DNA from: QHWT01 sp046726015
Lineage (GTDB): Bacteria > Acidobacteriota > Vicinamibacteria > Vicinamibacterales > 2-12-FULL-66-21
Direction: 5' to 3'
Length of the DNA: 14,845 bases
Assembly: GCA_046726015.1 (NCBI GenBank)
Contig: JBKOZS010000201.1
Location: 1 to 14,845 of the forward strand
A model generated the notes under the pieces. The model was given only the letters and a program-made list of their open reading frames with translations, had not been told where the DNA came from and ran no database searches. The position numbers and the translations under genes were made by a program. Of this stretch, positions 1-7,063 are shown piece after piece; the first letter of the stretch is position 1, and the number at the start of each line of letters is the position of its first letter.

Positions 1-198
1 CACACCAACCCCGTGTTCGTCCTCGTCGATGGAAAGCCCGTGCGCGCCTCGCGGGCCAGCGCCGAGTGGTGCCTGGCAGCAGTCAACCAGTGCTGGACGC
101 AGAAAGCATCGAAGATTGGTCCGGCCGAGATCGAGGAAGCCCGCGCCGCTTACGAGGTCGCGCGGCAGGTGTATCGACGGATCATCGGGGAGTCGTGA
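1..198 (+). CDS. C-terminal fragment of a CehA/McbA-like metallohydrolase (5' partial)
   Basis: The reading frame is open from the first base of the window and ends at TGA 196-198, so only the last 65 residues are visible and the start lies outside. The segment HTNPVFVLVDGKPVRAS, followed by SAEWC and a helical tail ending YRRIIGES, matches my memory of the C-terminus of exported CehA/McbA-type (PHP-like) metallohydrolases common in Acidobacteriota. The catalytic metal-binding part is outside the window, so activity cannot be judged. The gene converges on the Gfo/Idh/MocA gene ending at 244, with a 45-bp gap. The family name rests on recalled similarity of a short tail. That it is coding is well supported by the uninterrupted frame and normal composition. 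Confidence 0.7.
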   Translation, partial: HTNPVFVLVDGKPVRASRASAEWCLAAVNQCWTQKASKIGPAEIEEARAAYEVARQVYRRIIGES

Positions 199-206
199 CG
201 GCGACA

Positions 207-238
207 CGAGCGGGCCCCGCGATGGCGAGACCCGCTCG
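207..238. terminator. Candidate bidirectional terminator hairpin between convergent genes
   Basis: A perfect 8-bp inverted repeat, CGAGCGGG (207-214) and CCCGCTCG (231-238), flanks a 16-nt loop in the 45-bp gap between two convergent stop codons. Neither strand has a T-run, so it is not a textbook intrinsic terminator. Its placement is the main argument. Confidence 0.35.
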
Positions 239-243
239 AGTGA

Positions 244-1749
244 TTAGCGCGACGCGGTGGTGGTCGGCGCCGGGAACGACTTCGGGATCTCGAAGCCCTT
301 GCGGTACTCGCGCGTCAGCAGCGCGTCGGCCTTCTTGTCGTCCTTGAAGGTCTCGGACTTGCCGTCGAACACCAGCGAGTGCCCCACGAGATACGAGATG
401 TTCGCGAGGTGCGGCAACGTCGCGGACAGGTGCCCCTCGAGGATGTCGCAGGTGAGCAGCTTCGGATCGTTCGCGCGGATCGCATCGACGAAGTTCTGGT
501 AATGCGGGAACTCGATGCTGGTCAGCACGTTCGGATCGCTGCCGCCCGTCCCCTCGACCGGCGTCTCCGAGCCCGGGCCCTTTTCGTTCTTCGGACCCAT
601 GTAGGACTGCCACGTCCGGCCGTCACCGTCGACCCACACCCAGCCCTTGGACCCGTAGAACAGGTTCCCGATGCGCTGCGTGCCTTCGTCGTTGGTGAAC
701 TCGCCGCGCGTCGCGAACTCGAGGATCGTGCCGTCGGCGTATTCGTACAGCGCGGTCTGGGTGTCCGGCGTTTCCTGCGATGACGGCTCGTTGAAGTACC
801 CACCGAACGAGCTCACCTTCACCGGATGCTCGTTCTTGCCGAGGCCCCAGCGCGCGATGTCGAACTGGTGCGGCCCCTGGTTGCCGGTGTCGCCGTTGCC
901 GTAATCCCAGTGCCAGTGCCAGTTGTAATGGAAGCGGTTCCGGTTGAACGGCCGCTTCGGCGCCGGCCCGAGCCACATGTCGTAGTCGACCTTCGACAGG
1001 TACTCGGCGGTATACGGCCCCTCGGAGCCTCTCCCGCCCGCGGTGAACGAGAACGGCTCATCACCCGCGGCCATCGGTCCATCCGGATACTTGCCAATTG
1101 CCGGACGCGGCTTGAAGCACAGGCCACGCGCCATGTAGATCTTCCCGATCCCGCCGTCCTGCATGAACTTGATTGCCTCGATGACCTTGGGACGGCTGCG
1201 GTTCATCGTGCCCACTTGCACGACCTTGCCGTAAGCCTTCGCGGCGTCGACCATCTTGCGCCCTTCCCACACGGTATGGGACGCCGGCTTCTCGACGTAC
1301 ACATGCTTGCCTGCCTGGAGTCCCCAGATCGTGGCCAGCGCATGCCAGTGGTTCGGAACCGCGATCACGATCGCGTCGACGTCCTTGTCGTCGAGCACCC
1401 GCCGCAGATCCTGCACGAAGGTCGGCTTGAAGTTCGGCGCCTTCGCGAGCAGCTGCTGATCGTTGATGCGCGACTCGGCGAGGTTACCGTCGATGTCGCA
1501 AAGCGTCTTGATCTCGACGTTCTTCAGCTGCGCGAACCCGCGCTTCAGCGAGTTGCCCTGGCCACGGATCCCGATGCTCGCGGTGACGACGCGGTCGTTT
1601 GCGCCAAGGATGCGGCCGCTGCGGCCCGCCGCGTAGGCGCTGGGCCGGAAGAACTCGCCGCCGAGCGCGACACCTGCCGCCGCGGCGCCAAGCCGCGCGG
1701 TGAAATCACGCCGTGAAATGCCGTTGGTATCCTTCTCGTCGCTGGGCAC
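244..1749 (-). CDS. Tat-exported Gfo/Idh/MocA family oxidoreductase
   Basis: Predicted 501-residue NAD(P)-dependent sugar oxidoreductase. The GTG at 1749 is chosen because AGGAGGAGG (1755-1763) lies 5 nt before it and the product then opens with a compact leader: twin arginine SRRDF at residues 12-16, then an alanine-rich stretch ending near SAYA. The frame also extends upstream to an ATG at 1830 that lacks these signals. Visible family features are a Rossmann-like GIRGQG (60-65), PNHWH (132-136), the EKP motif with its catalytic-type lysine (153-155), and a C-terminal segment with GDTGNQGPH in which His294 occupies the usual family His position. Tat export implies folding with cofactor before translocation to the periplasm. 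It is divergent from the GH95 gene, so the two may be co-regulated. The substrate cannot be read from sequence; an inositol-like, hexose or glycoside substrate is possible. Confidence 0.9.
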   Translation of the reverse strand: MPSDEKDTNGISRRDFTARLGAAAAGVALGGEFFRPSAYAAGRSGRILGANDRVVTASIGIRGQGNSLKRGFAQLKNVEIKTLCDIDGNLAESRINDQQLLAKAPNFKPTFVQDLRRVLDDKDVDAIVIAVPNHWHALATIWGLQAGKHVYVEKPASHTVWEGRKMVDAAKAYGKVVQVGTMNRSRPKVIEAIKFMQDGGIGKIYMARGLCFKPRPAIGKYPDGPMAAGDEPFSFTAGGRGSEGPYTAEYLSKVDYDMWLGPAPKRPFNRNRFHYNWHWHWDYGNGDTGNQGPHQFDIARWGLGKNEHPVKVSSFGGYFNEPSSQETPDTQTALYEYADGTILEFATRGEFTNDEGTQRIGNLFYGSKGWVWVDGDGRTWQSYMGPKNEKGPGSETPVEGTGGSDPNVLTSIEFPHYQNFVDAIRANDPKLLTCDILEGHLSATLPHLANISYLVGHSLVFDGKSETFKDDKKADALLTREYRKGFEIPKSFPAPTTTASR

Positions 1750-1754
1750 AGAGA

Positions 1755-1763
1755 CCTCCTCCT
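1755..1763 (-). promoter_or_regulatory. Strong Shine-Dalgarno fixing the GTG start at 1749
   Basis: On the minus strand AGGAGGAGG is followed by TCTCT and GTG. The 5-nt spacing and perfect anti-SD match make 1749 a better start than the upstream in-frame ATG at 1830. Confidence 0.75.
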
Positions 1764-1820
1764 GATCCTGATCGTCGGGCGCCAGTTGAACTGCCACGAT
1801 GGCACACGGGCCCGCCGCGC

Positions 1821-1829
1821 ATCCTAACA
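1821..1829 (-). promoter_or_regulatory. Candidate extended -10 promoter for the Gfo/Idh/MocA gene
   Basis: The minus strand reads TGTTAGGAT, a TGnTAnnnT extended -10 element. Transcription would begin near 1814, giving a leader of about 65 nt that contains the strong SD. No convincing -35 is visible. Confidence 0.35.
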
Positions 1830-1865
1830 CGATGCGCTCCTAATTGCCTTAAAGTAAACGGTAAA

Positions 1866-4178
1866 GTGCAACGGCTCACCTGCCTCGCCATCCTCCCTGC
1901 CGTGCTCCTGCACGGTGCGTCGTCCTACGCGACTCTTGAGGTGTCTCCGCCCGATCAGCCGCTGTCCCTGTGGTATCGGCAGCCGGCCGCTCAGTGGGTG
2001 GAGGCGCTGCCCATCGGCAACGGCCGTCTTGCCGCGATGGTCTTCGGTGGCGTGACGAACGAGCGCTTGCAGCTCAACGAAGACACGCTGTGGGCCGGCG
2101 GCCCGTACGACCCGGCGAATCCCGAGGCACTCGCGGCCTTGCCTGTCGTCCGACAGCTGATTACCGATCGCAAGTTCCGCGAGGCGCACGCGCTCGTCGC
2201 CGAGAAGATGATGGCCAGGCCCCTGCGGCAGATGCCGTTTCAGCCGCTTGGCGATCTGCTCCTCACGTTCCGGCACAGCGAGCCGGTCGACAACTATCGC
2301 CGTGATTTGAATCTCGATACGGCGATCGCCCGCGTCAGCTACGTGTCCGGCGGCGTCACCTACACGCGCGAAGTGTTTTCGAGCCCGGTGGACCAGGTGA
2401 TTGCGATGCGCGTATCTGCCGATCGGCCGTCGCGCGTGAATCTGTCCGTCGGGATGACCACGCCGCAGAAGGCCGATGTCGCGATCGAAGGCAAGGACAC
2501 CATCGTCATGAACGGCGTCAACGCTGAAGCGCAGGGCATCAAGGGGGCGCTGACGTTCCAGGCGCGCGCACGCGTGATTGCCGAGCGCGGATCGATGAAC
2601 GTGGACGGCAGCACCGTCGACGTCCGCGACGCGGACGCGGTCACCGTGCTGCTCGCGGCAGCCACCAGCTACCGGAGTTTCAAGGACGTCAGCGGCGATC
2701 CGGAGGCGATCACGAAACGGCAGATTGCGCTCGCGAGCGAGAAGCCGTTCGCTGCGCTTCGATCGGCCCATGTCGCCGAGCATCAGCGGTTGTTTCGGCG
2801 CCTGACCATTGACCTCGGCGCGCCGCCGGTGCCCGCGCCGACGGACGAACGCATCAAGGCGTTCGCGAATGGCCGCGATCCCCAGCTTGCGGCGCTCTAT
2901 CTTCAGTTCGGCCGGTACCTGTTGATCTCGAGCTCGCGTCCCGGCAGCCAGCCCGCCACGCTCCAGGGGGACTGGAACGATCAGATGAAGCCGCCATGGG
3001 AGAGCAAGTACACGATCAACATCAATACCGAGATGAATTACTGGCCGGTGGAGTCGGCCAACCTGTCGGAGCTCGTCGAGCCGCTGACGCGTCTCGTGCT
3101 GGATCTCACCGAGACCGGCGCGCGCACCGCGAAAGTGCAATACGGCGCGCGCGGATGGGTCACGCATCACAACACGGACCTGTGGCGGGCGTCTGCCCCG
3201 GTCGATGGCCCGGCGTCCGGCATGTGGCCGACGGGCGGGGCGTGGCTGTGTCAGACACTGTGGGAGCACTACCAGTACACGCAGGACAAGGAGTATCTCG
3301 CGCGCGTGTATCCGGCGCTCAAAGGGGCGTCGGAGTTCTTTGTCGACACGCTCATTGAGGAGCCCTCGCACGCGTGGCTCGTGACGTCGCCGTCGAACTC
3401 TCCCGAGAACCGTCACCCATTTGGGAACACGACGCTCGTCGCCGGCCCGGCGATGGACATGCAGATCCTGCGCGATCAGTTTGCGAATACGATCCGCGCT
3501 GGAGAGATTCTCGACAAGGATCCGCAGTTTCGTGAGCAGCTCGCGGCGATACGGGCGAGGCTCGCGCCCGACCAGGTGGGGAAGGCAGGGCAGTTACAGG
3601 AGTGGCTCGACGACTGGGACATGGACGCCCCGGACCTGCACCATCGCCACGTGTCGCACTTGTATGCGCTGTATCCGAGCGACCAGATCACGATCCGGGG
3701 TACGCCCGCACTCGCGGCGGCGGCACGCCGATCGCTGGAGATTCGCGGTGACGAGGCCACGGGCTGGGGGATCGGCTGGCGCCTGAACCTCTGGGCGCGG
3801 CTGCTCGATGCGGAGCACGCCTACAGCATCCTTGCGCGTCTCCTCAGTCCCGATCGCACCTATCCGAACATGTTCGATGCGCACCCGCCGTTCCAGATCG
3901 ACGGCAACTTTGGCGGGGCCGCGGGCATCATCGAGATGCTGCTCCAGAGTCACAGCGGCGAAATCGAGTTGTTGCCGGCCTTGCCAAAAGCCTGGCCCAC
4001 GGGATCGGTCACGGGCCTGCGCGCCCGCGGCGGTTTCGACGTCGATATCGCCTGGAAGGACGGCCGGCTTGCATCCGCGACTATTCGTGCCCTCACCAAC
4101 AATGCCCGGACACGCGTCCGCTACGGCAACGTCACACGGGACATCACGATCGCGCAAGGGCAGGCTTATCGCTGGTGA
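1866..4178 (+). CDS. Secreted glycoside hydrolase family 95 (alpha-L-fucosidase type)
   Basis: A 770-residue product that hydrolyses terminal alpha-L-fucosyl (in some members alpha-L-galactosyl) residues, by the inverting mechanism known for GH95. The N-terminus has the family's LWYRQPAAQWVEALPIGNG opening and the LQLNEDTLWAGGP segment. All three catalytic signatures are present: NIN (Asn385, Asn387), equivalent to the paired asparagines of Bifidobacterium AfcA; SPSNSPEN, with Glu514 as general acid; and PPFQIDGNFGG, with Asp679 as base-side residue. Length fits the single-domain family. The frame is open upstream to 1713, but the GTG at 1866 directly precedes a Sec signal peptide (VQRLTCLAILPAVLLHGASSYA), so it is preferred. 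No SD is visible; a TAAAGT -10-like element at 1850-1855 suggests a very short leader. The linkage specificity is not determinable. Confidence 0.92.
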   Translation: MQRLTCLAILPAVLLHGASSYATLEVSPPDQPLSLWYRQPAAQWVEALPIGNGRLAAMVFGGVTNERLQLNEDTLWAGGPYDPANPEALAALPVVRQLITDRKFREAHALVAEKMMARPLRQMPFQPLGDLLLTFRHSEPVDNYRRDLNLDTAIARVSYVSGGVTYTREVFSSPVDQVIAMRVSADRPSRVNLSVGMTTPQKADVAIEGKDTIVMNGVNAEAQGIKGALTFQARARVIAERGSMNVDGSTVDVRDADAVTVLLAAATSYRSFKDVSGDPEAITKRQIALASEKPFAALRSAHVAEHQRLFRRLTIDLGAPPVPAPTDERIKAFANGRDPQLAALYLQFGRYLLISSSRPGSQPATLQGDWNDQMKPPWESKYTININTEMNYWPVESANLSELVEPLTRLVLDLTETGARTAKVQYGARGWVTHHNTDLWRASAPVDGPASGMWPTGGAWLCQTLWEHYQYTQDKEYLARVYPALKGASEFFVDTLIEEPSHAWLVTSPSNSPENRHPFGNTTLVAGPAMDMQILRDQFANTIRAGEILDKDPQFREQLAAIRARLAPDQVGKAGQLQEWLDDWDMDAPDLHHRHVSHLYALYPSDQITIRGTPALAAAARRSLEIRGDEATGWGIGWRLNLWARLLDAEHAYSILARLLSPDRTYPNMFDAHPPFQIDGNFGGAAGIIEMLLQSHSGEIELLPALPKAWPTGSVTGLRARGGFDVDIAWKDGRLASATIRALTNNARTRVRYGNVTRDITIAQGQAYRW

Positions 4179-4368
4179 ATAGGCCAGATCCGTTCGTCAC
4201 CGACAGATTTGAGAGAGGCAGACCAGATCTGGCGCCGGACAGGCGCGCCCTTCGCGTCCGAACTGCGGCGGATGGTACCAAAGTCCTGCGAATGTCGAGG
4301 GTTGCAGCGGGGATCGGGCGTTTCGCCTGGCGGCATTGGCATTGCTACCTCAGCCATGCGAACGCCAG

Positions 4369-4581
4369 ATGTTTTACTTCTTCCAGAAGCAGCAGCAGTA
4401 TCTCCAGTGCGAGATCCGCACCGCGGAGGCCCCGGACACGTTCGCTATTGTCATCACCGAGCCGAACGGCTCGGAACGCGCACAATACGTGGTTGGATCC
4501 GCCGAAGTGTCCCGTCGCTGGCGCCAGCTGCAGCAGGAACTTGTTGGCGAAGGCTGGTGGGGACCCTGCGGACGGGACTGA
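4369..4581 (+). CDS. Small hypothetical protein, 70 residues
   Basis: Begins MFYFFQKQQQYLQCEIR and ends GEGWWGPCGRD. The middle reads as alternating strands (EIRTAEAPDTFAIVITEPNG) followed by a helix, suggesting a compact alpha/beta fold with no signal peptide or membrane segment. ATG 4369 is preferred over in-frame ATG 4336 because the conserved-looking part begins at MFYFF. I recall similar short proteins ending in GWWGPxGRD in Acidobacteriota genomes, but no function is known to me. It is preceded by 190 bp of non-coding DNA after the GH95 stop and is followed by a repeat array. No strong SD is visible. Confidence 0.65.
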   Translation: MFYFFQKQQQYLQCEIRTAEAPDTFAIVITEPNGSERAQYVVGSAEVSRRWRQLQQELVGEGWWGPCGRD

Positions 4582-4604
4582 ATCGTCAACCCTCAGCCTG
4601 ATCC

Positions 4605-4690
4605 GGAATCCCTCATCCCGCATCGTTAATCCCGCATCCCGAATCGCCGCACCTCGACGCACATCGCACATCGCGCATCGCACCTCGCGC
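4605..4690. repeat. Short-unit intergenic repeat array (CGCAYCTCG / TCCCGCATC type)
   Basis: The gap between convergent genes is filled by two related degenerate units. The first part repeats TCCCGCATC / TCCCGAATC, and the second repeats CGCACATCG, CGCGCATCG and CGCACCTCG. The array stops 2 nt before the stop codon of the minus-strand STAS-like gene. The second half resembles the units at 6376-6404 and 13230-13293, in the same orientation. Confidence 0.7.
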
Positions 4691-4692
4691 TT

Positions 4693-5091
4693 TCACCACG
4701 GTATCGTCGCGAGCTGATCGTCGTACTCCACCAGCCACGCATGCGCATCTTCGATCTTCGTGAACACGCGCGACTGCGCGCCGACGCGGCCGTTGAGAAC
4801 CGTCTGCACCGGCGTGATCGCTGGCACGTCGCCTGGGCGCGTAAGGATCGCGATCCGGCGCTGCGCAAACAGTTTCGGCCGGCGAGCGAAGTACAGCGCC
4901 ATCTGCTGCGCGAAGTCGTCGGTCAATGACCGCATGGCCGAGCGATCGACGAAGATTCCGTAGCGTCTATCTATCGCTCGGTCGTGCGCTAATCGATCGA
5001 CCGCGGCAAACCAGTCATCAAATGCAAGCGGTTCAGCGAGCCGTAGGGTGACGATCCTGGCCCCATGGTTGACCGACCAGAAGAGGGGCAT
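4693..5091 (-). CDS. STAS/SpoIIAA-like domain protein
   Basis: A 132-residue soluble protein with no signal peptide. The alternating strand/helix order (ARIVTLRLAEPLAFDDWFAAV, then YGIFVDRSAM, then a helix with FAQQMALYF, then RRIAILT and a final AHAWLVEYD helix) fits the small single-domain SpoIIAA-like/STAS-like proteins often annotated as hypothetical in environmental bacteria. These may bind lipids or nucleotides or act in anti-sigma circuits, but no partner kinase or sigma gene is present here, so the role is open. ATG 5091 is the natural start. AGGAAGG lies 12 nt upstream, slightly far for an SD. A good promoter candidate is found at 5148-5177. The stop abuts a repeat array. Confidence 0.6.
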   Translation of the reverse strand: MPLFWSVNHGARIVTLRLAEPLAFDDWFAAVDRLAHDRAIDRRYGIFVDRSAMRSLTDDFAQQMALYFARRPKLFAQRRIAILTRPGDVPAITPVQTVLNGRVGAQSRVFTKIEDAHAWLVEYDDQLATIPW

Positions 5092-5147
5092 TCTGCTGCA
5101 CTGCCTTCCTCGCCGTGCACTTCGACACCGCAGGGTGTGGGACGGGG

Positions 5148-5177
5148 AATAGACCGTACCACGACCGGTCGCGTCAA
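5148..5177 (-). promoter_or_regulatory. Sigma70-type promoter candidate for the STAS-like gene
   Basis: On the minus strand TTGACG (5172-5177) and TCTATT (5148-5153) are separated by 18 nt. The spacer begins with the perfect palindrome CGACCGGTCG (5162-5171), which could be an operator, though 10-bp palindromes are not rare in GC-rich DNA. Transcription would start about 50 nt before ATG 5091. Confidence 0.45.
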
Positions 5178-5275
5178 GTAGTTTCCTTTACCCCATCCGT
5201 GTAACCGCGCAATAGTTACCGTCGTGAAACGCGACGTGCTCGCCTGGCGCCGCCGCACGAGGACAACAAGGTCAA

Positions 5276-5304
5276 TTGCCAGAAGTTCGTTTCTTGAATA
5301 AATC
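5276..5304 (+). promoter_or_regulatory. Promoter candidate for the small-membrane-protein/NIPSNAP unit
   Basis: TTGCCA (5276-5281) and TAAATC (5299-5304) with a 17-nt spacer lie in an unusually AT-rich patch (about 5271-5320). The predicted leader runs about 70 nt to ATG 5380. Confidence 0.35.
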
Positions 5305-5369
5305 TTCTGATGTCTTCGTGTCCCGTTGTCACTCCGCGGGCGGTCCGTCGGATCCTGTCTTGCTGACTC

Positions 5370-5375
5370 GGAGGG
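5370..5375 (+). promoter_or_regulatory. Shine-Dalgarno of the 51-residue membrane protein
   Basis: GGAGGG lies 4 nt before ATG 5380. It is one of the best SD matches in the window and the main evidence that the short frame is translated. Confidence 0.6.
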
Positions 5376-5379
5376 CCGC

Positions 5380-5535
5380 ATGGCCTGGCTCATTCCTCTT
5401 GCCGTACTGTTTGTGGGTGTCGGTGTGTTCGCACGGGTCCGAAAGCGCCATGGTGATCACGGCGTCATGGCGGAACCCGTCAGCGGAGACTGGCTCGCGC
5501 ACGCGCGATCGCGCGGGGACCATCACCAGTGGTGA
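5380..5535 (+). CDS. Small single-pass membrane protein, 51 residues
   Basis: The product opens MAWLIPLAVLFVGVGVFARV, a clean hydrophobic helix of about 18 residues, followed by a basic stop-transfer stretch (RKRHGDH) and a polar C-terminal tail ending GDHHQW. This suggests an N-out/C-in inner-membrane protein. The frame extends upstream to 5326, but ATG 5380 has a strong SD (GGAGGG). The stop is 13 nt before the GTG of the NIPSNAP gene, so the two are probably co-transcribed and perhaps translationally coupled. I do not recognise the family. The three concordant signals (SD, helix, tight spacing) support it as real despite its length. Confidence 0.55.
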   Translation: MAWLIPLAVLFVGVGVFARVRKRHGDHGVMAEPVSGDWLAHARSRGDHHQW

Positions 5536-5548
5536 TAAGGTTCTCGGC

Positions 5549-6352
5549 GTGGATCGACGCGCGTTCGTTACCTCGACGGTCGGAACGACCCTGCTCGCGG
5601 CCACCGGCCTGAGCGGGGCACAGCGCAGCGGTGGCGGCGAACCCGTCACCCCTGACCTTTTTGTCTGGCGGCAGTACAGCCTGCGCACGGGCACCGGACC
5701 TCGGCGCCTCGCGGATTACCTGCAGAACGCGTATATCCCCGCGCTGAATCGGCTTGAGCATAAACCGATTGGCGTGTTCGAGGTGCTGACGGGGCTTGCT
5801 GCGCCCACGGTGTTCGTCTTGACGCCCGCGTCGACGCAAAATCTGTCGACGATCGACTCGTCACTCGAGCGCGACGAACAGTTCCTCCGCGCCGCCACGG
5901 CGTACTTCGAGGCACCTCCGACCGATCCCGTGTATGCGCGCCAGGAAGTGTCGCTCCTGACCGCCTTCCCGAAGTTCCCGCGCATCGAGGTGCCCTCAGC
6001 CACCGCAACGAACGGTCCACGCCTGTTCGAGTTGCGCATCTACGAAAGCCATAACGAGCGCGCGCATCGCGCGAAGGTGCGCATGTTCGACGAGATGGGG
6101 GAGATTGAAATCTTCCGCCGCGCCGGGTTGACGCCGGTGTTCTTCTCGCGCACGGTCGCGGGGCAACGCATGCCGAGCCTCGTCTACATGCTCGTGCACG
6201 AGAGCTTCGCCACTCGTGACAAGAGCTGGGACGCCTTTCGCAACGATCCCGAGTGGAAGAAGCTGTCTGCGACGCCGGGCTATACAGACGCCGAGATCGT
6301 CTCGAATATCACGACCGTTCTGCTTCGGCCGGCCGCATACTCGCAAGTCTGA
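5549..6352 (+). CDS. NIPSNAP family protein with twin-arginine-like leader
   Basis: A 267-residue protein starting at GTG 5549, with AAGG (5537-5540) 8 nt upstream. The frame is open to 5276, but the GTG gives a sensible leader: DRRAF at 2-6, then TVGTTLLAATGLSGA. The C-terminal NIPSNAP domain is clear: FELRIYESHNERAHRAK (160-176), then MFDEMGEIEIFRRAGLTPVFF (179-199), GQRMPSLVYML (205-215) and a closing WKKLSATPGYTD. Residues about 38-140 (FVWRQYSLRTG onward) look like a second, more divergent ferredoxin-like NIPSNAP repeat, as in dimeric alpha/beta-barrel proteins. NIPSNAP proteins have no settled enzymatic function; in Acidobacteriota they commonly carry Tat leaders. Likely periplasmic. 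It follows the 51-residue membrane protein. Confidence 0.85.
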   Translation: MDRRAFVTSTVGTTLLAATGLSGAQRSGGGEPVTPDLFVWRQYSLRTGTGPRRLADYLQNAYIPALNRLEHKPIGVFEVLTGLAAPTVFVLTPASTQNLSTIDSSLERDEQFLRAATAYFEAPPTDPVYARQEVSLLTAFPKFPRIEVPSATATNGPRLFELRIYESHNERAHRAKVRMFDEMGEIEIFRRAGLTPVFFSRTVAGQRMPSLVYMLVHESFATRDKSWDAFRNDPEWKKLSATPGYTDAEIVSNITTVLLRPAAYSQV

Positions 6353-6375
6353 ACGCCGGTGCGGAGCCCCGGCCA

Positions 6376-6404
6376 CACCTCGCGTCTCGCGCCTCGCGCA
6401 TCGG
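6376..6404. repeat. Short CTCGCG repeat array
   Basis: CACCTCGCGTCTCGCG followed by CCTCGCGCATCGG, beginning 24 nt after the NIPSNAP stop and ending just before the DUF1080 promoter. It is the shortest of three related arrays and has the same orientation as the others. Confidence 0.6.
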
Positions 6405-6415
6405 GACTCGGCGCG

Positions 6416-6424
6416 TGCTAGACT
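6416..6424 (+). promoter_or_regulatory. Extended -10 promoter of the DUF1080 gene, near-leaderless
   Basis: TGCTAGACT matches TGnTAnnnT. Only 9 nt separate its end from ATG 6434, so the expected transcription start is about 3 nt before the start codon. No SD is present, consistent with leaderless initiation. Confidence 0.5.
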
Positions 6425-6433
6425 CCCCGCGCT

Positions 6434-7063
6434 ATGAGCACCTTGATTCGCATTTGCCCGTTGATCTTCGCGGCGTTCCTCCAGGCGTCCGCACCGCAGG
6501 CGGGATGGACCGACTTGTTCAACGGTAAGGACTTTACCGGCTGGAAGATGTGGAACCCGGACTCGTTCGCGATCGAGAACGGCGCGATCGTCGCGCACGG
6601 CACTCCGGGCCTCGCCTATTACGACGGCCCGTTCCGTAATCACATGTTTCGTGATTTCGAATTGAAGGTCGACGTGATGACGCGCCCCGGCTCCAACGGC
6701 GGCGTCTTCATCCTGACGCAGTTCCAGGAGAAGGGGTGGCCGCCGACCGGCTTCGAAATCCAGGTGAACAACAGCTATGAGCGCGACCCGGTGAAGACCG
6801 GCAGCCTCTATCACGTCAAGGACGTGAACGAGCCTCCCGCGAAAGACGACGAGTGGTTCACCGAGCACGTCATTGTCAAAGGGGACACGATCACCGTGAA
6901 GGTGAACGACAAGCAGACGGTCCAATGGCAGCAGCCGGCGGACTGGGCGGGCACGCGCGATTTCGCCGGCCGGCGGATCGCGCCGGGCACGATCGCGCTC
7001 CAGGCACACGATCCAAACAGCACCGTGTACTACAAGAACATCCGCATCAAGCCGCTGGACTGA
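6434..7063 (+). CDS. Secreted DUF1080 (3-keto-glycoside hydrolase-type) protein
   Basis: A 209-residue protein with a Sec signal peptide (about 1-23, ending QASAPQA) and one DUF1080 concanavalin-like domain. Visible landmarks are GWTDLFNGKDFTGWK (24-38), SNGGVFI (87-93), PTGFEIQVNNS (104-114), TGSLYHV (122-128), and the closing GTIALQAHDPNSTVYYKNIRIKPL (185-208, interrupted by no gaps). Family members cleave glycosides whose sugar was first oxidised at C3, and this protein may act so in the periplasm, fed by one of the Gfo/Idh/MocA proteins nearby. Length is typical for a single-domain member. Its stop overlaps the MFS stop on the opposite strand by 17 bp. Many DUF1080 proteins are uncharacterised, so the exact substrate is unknown. 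Confidence 0.88.
   Translation: MSTLIRICPLIFAAFLQASAPQAGWTDLFNGKDFTGWKMWNPDSFAIENGAIVAHGTPGLAYYDGPFRNHMFRDFELKVDVMTRPGSNGGVFILTQFQEKGWPPTGFEIQVNNSYERDPVKTGSLYHVKDVNEPPAKDDEWFTEHVIVKGDTITVKVNDKQTVQWQQPADWAGTRDFAGRRIAPGTIALQAHDPNSTVYYKNIRIKPLD

Noticed and set aside
826..1716. 296-codon plus-strand frame antisense to the Gfo/Idh/MocA gene
   Set aside because: Low-complexity Val/Arg/Asp/His product with no fold or signal; the opposite strand has full family motifs and an SD.
1824..3416. 530-codon open frame on the minus strand, antisense to GH95
   Set aside because: It mirrors codon positions of a well-supported GH95 gene with all catalytic motifs; its product is Arg/His-rich with no recognisable domain, as expected of a GC-rich shadow.
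4183..4233. Inverted repeat GCCAGATC...GATCTGGC after the GH95 stop
   Set aside because: The loop is about 35 nt and there is no T-run; it contains a chance 10-bp palindrome, so a terminator is weakly supported. The 190-bp gap 4179-4368 otherwise shows nothing I recognise.
4989..5393. 134-codon minus-strand frame overlapping the STAS-like gene and the upstream gap
   Set aside because: Overlaps a better frame and runs through promoter-like DNA; no domain or signal recognised.
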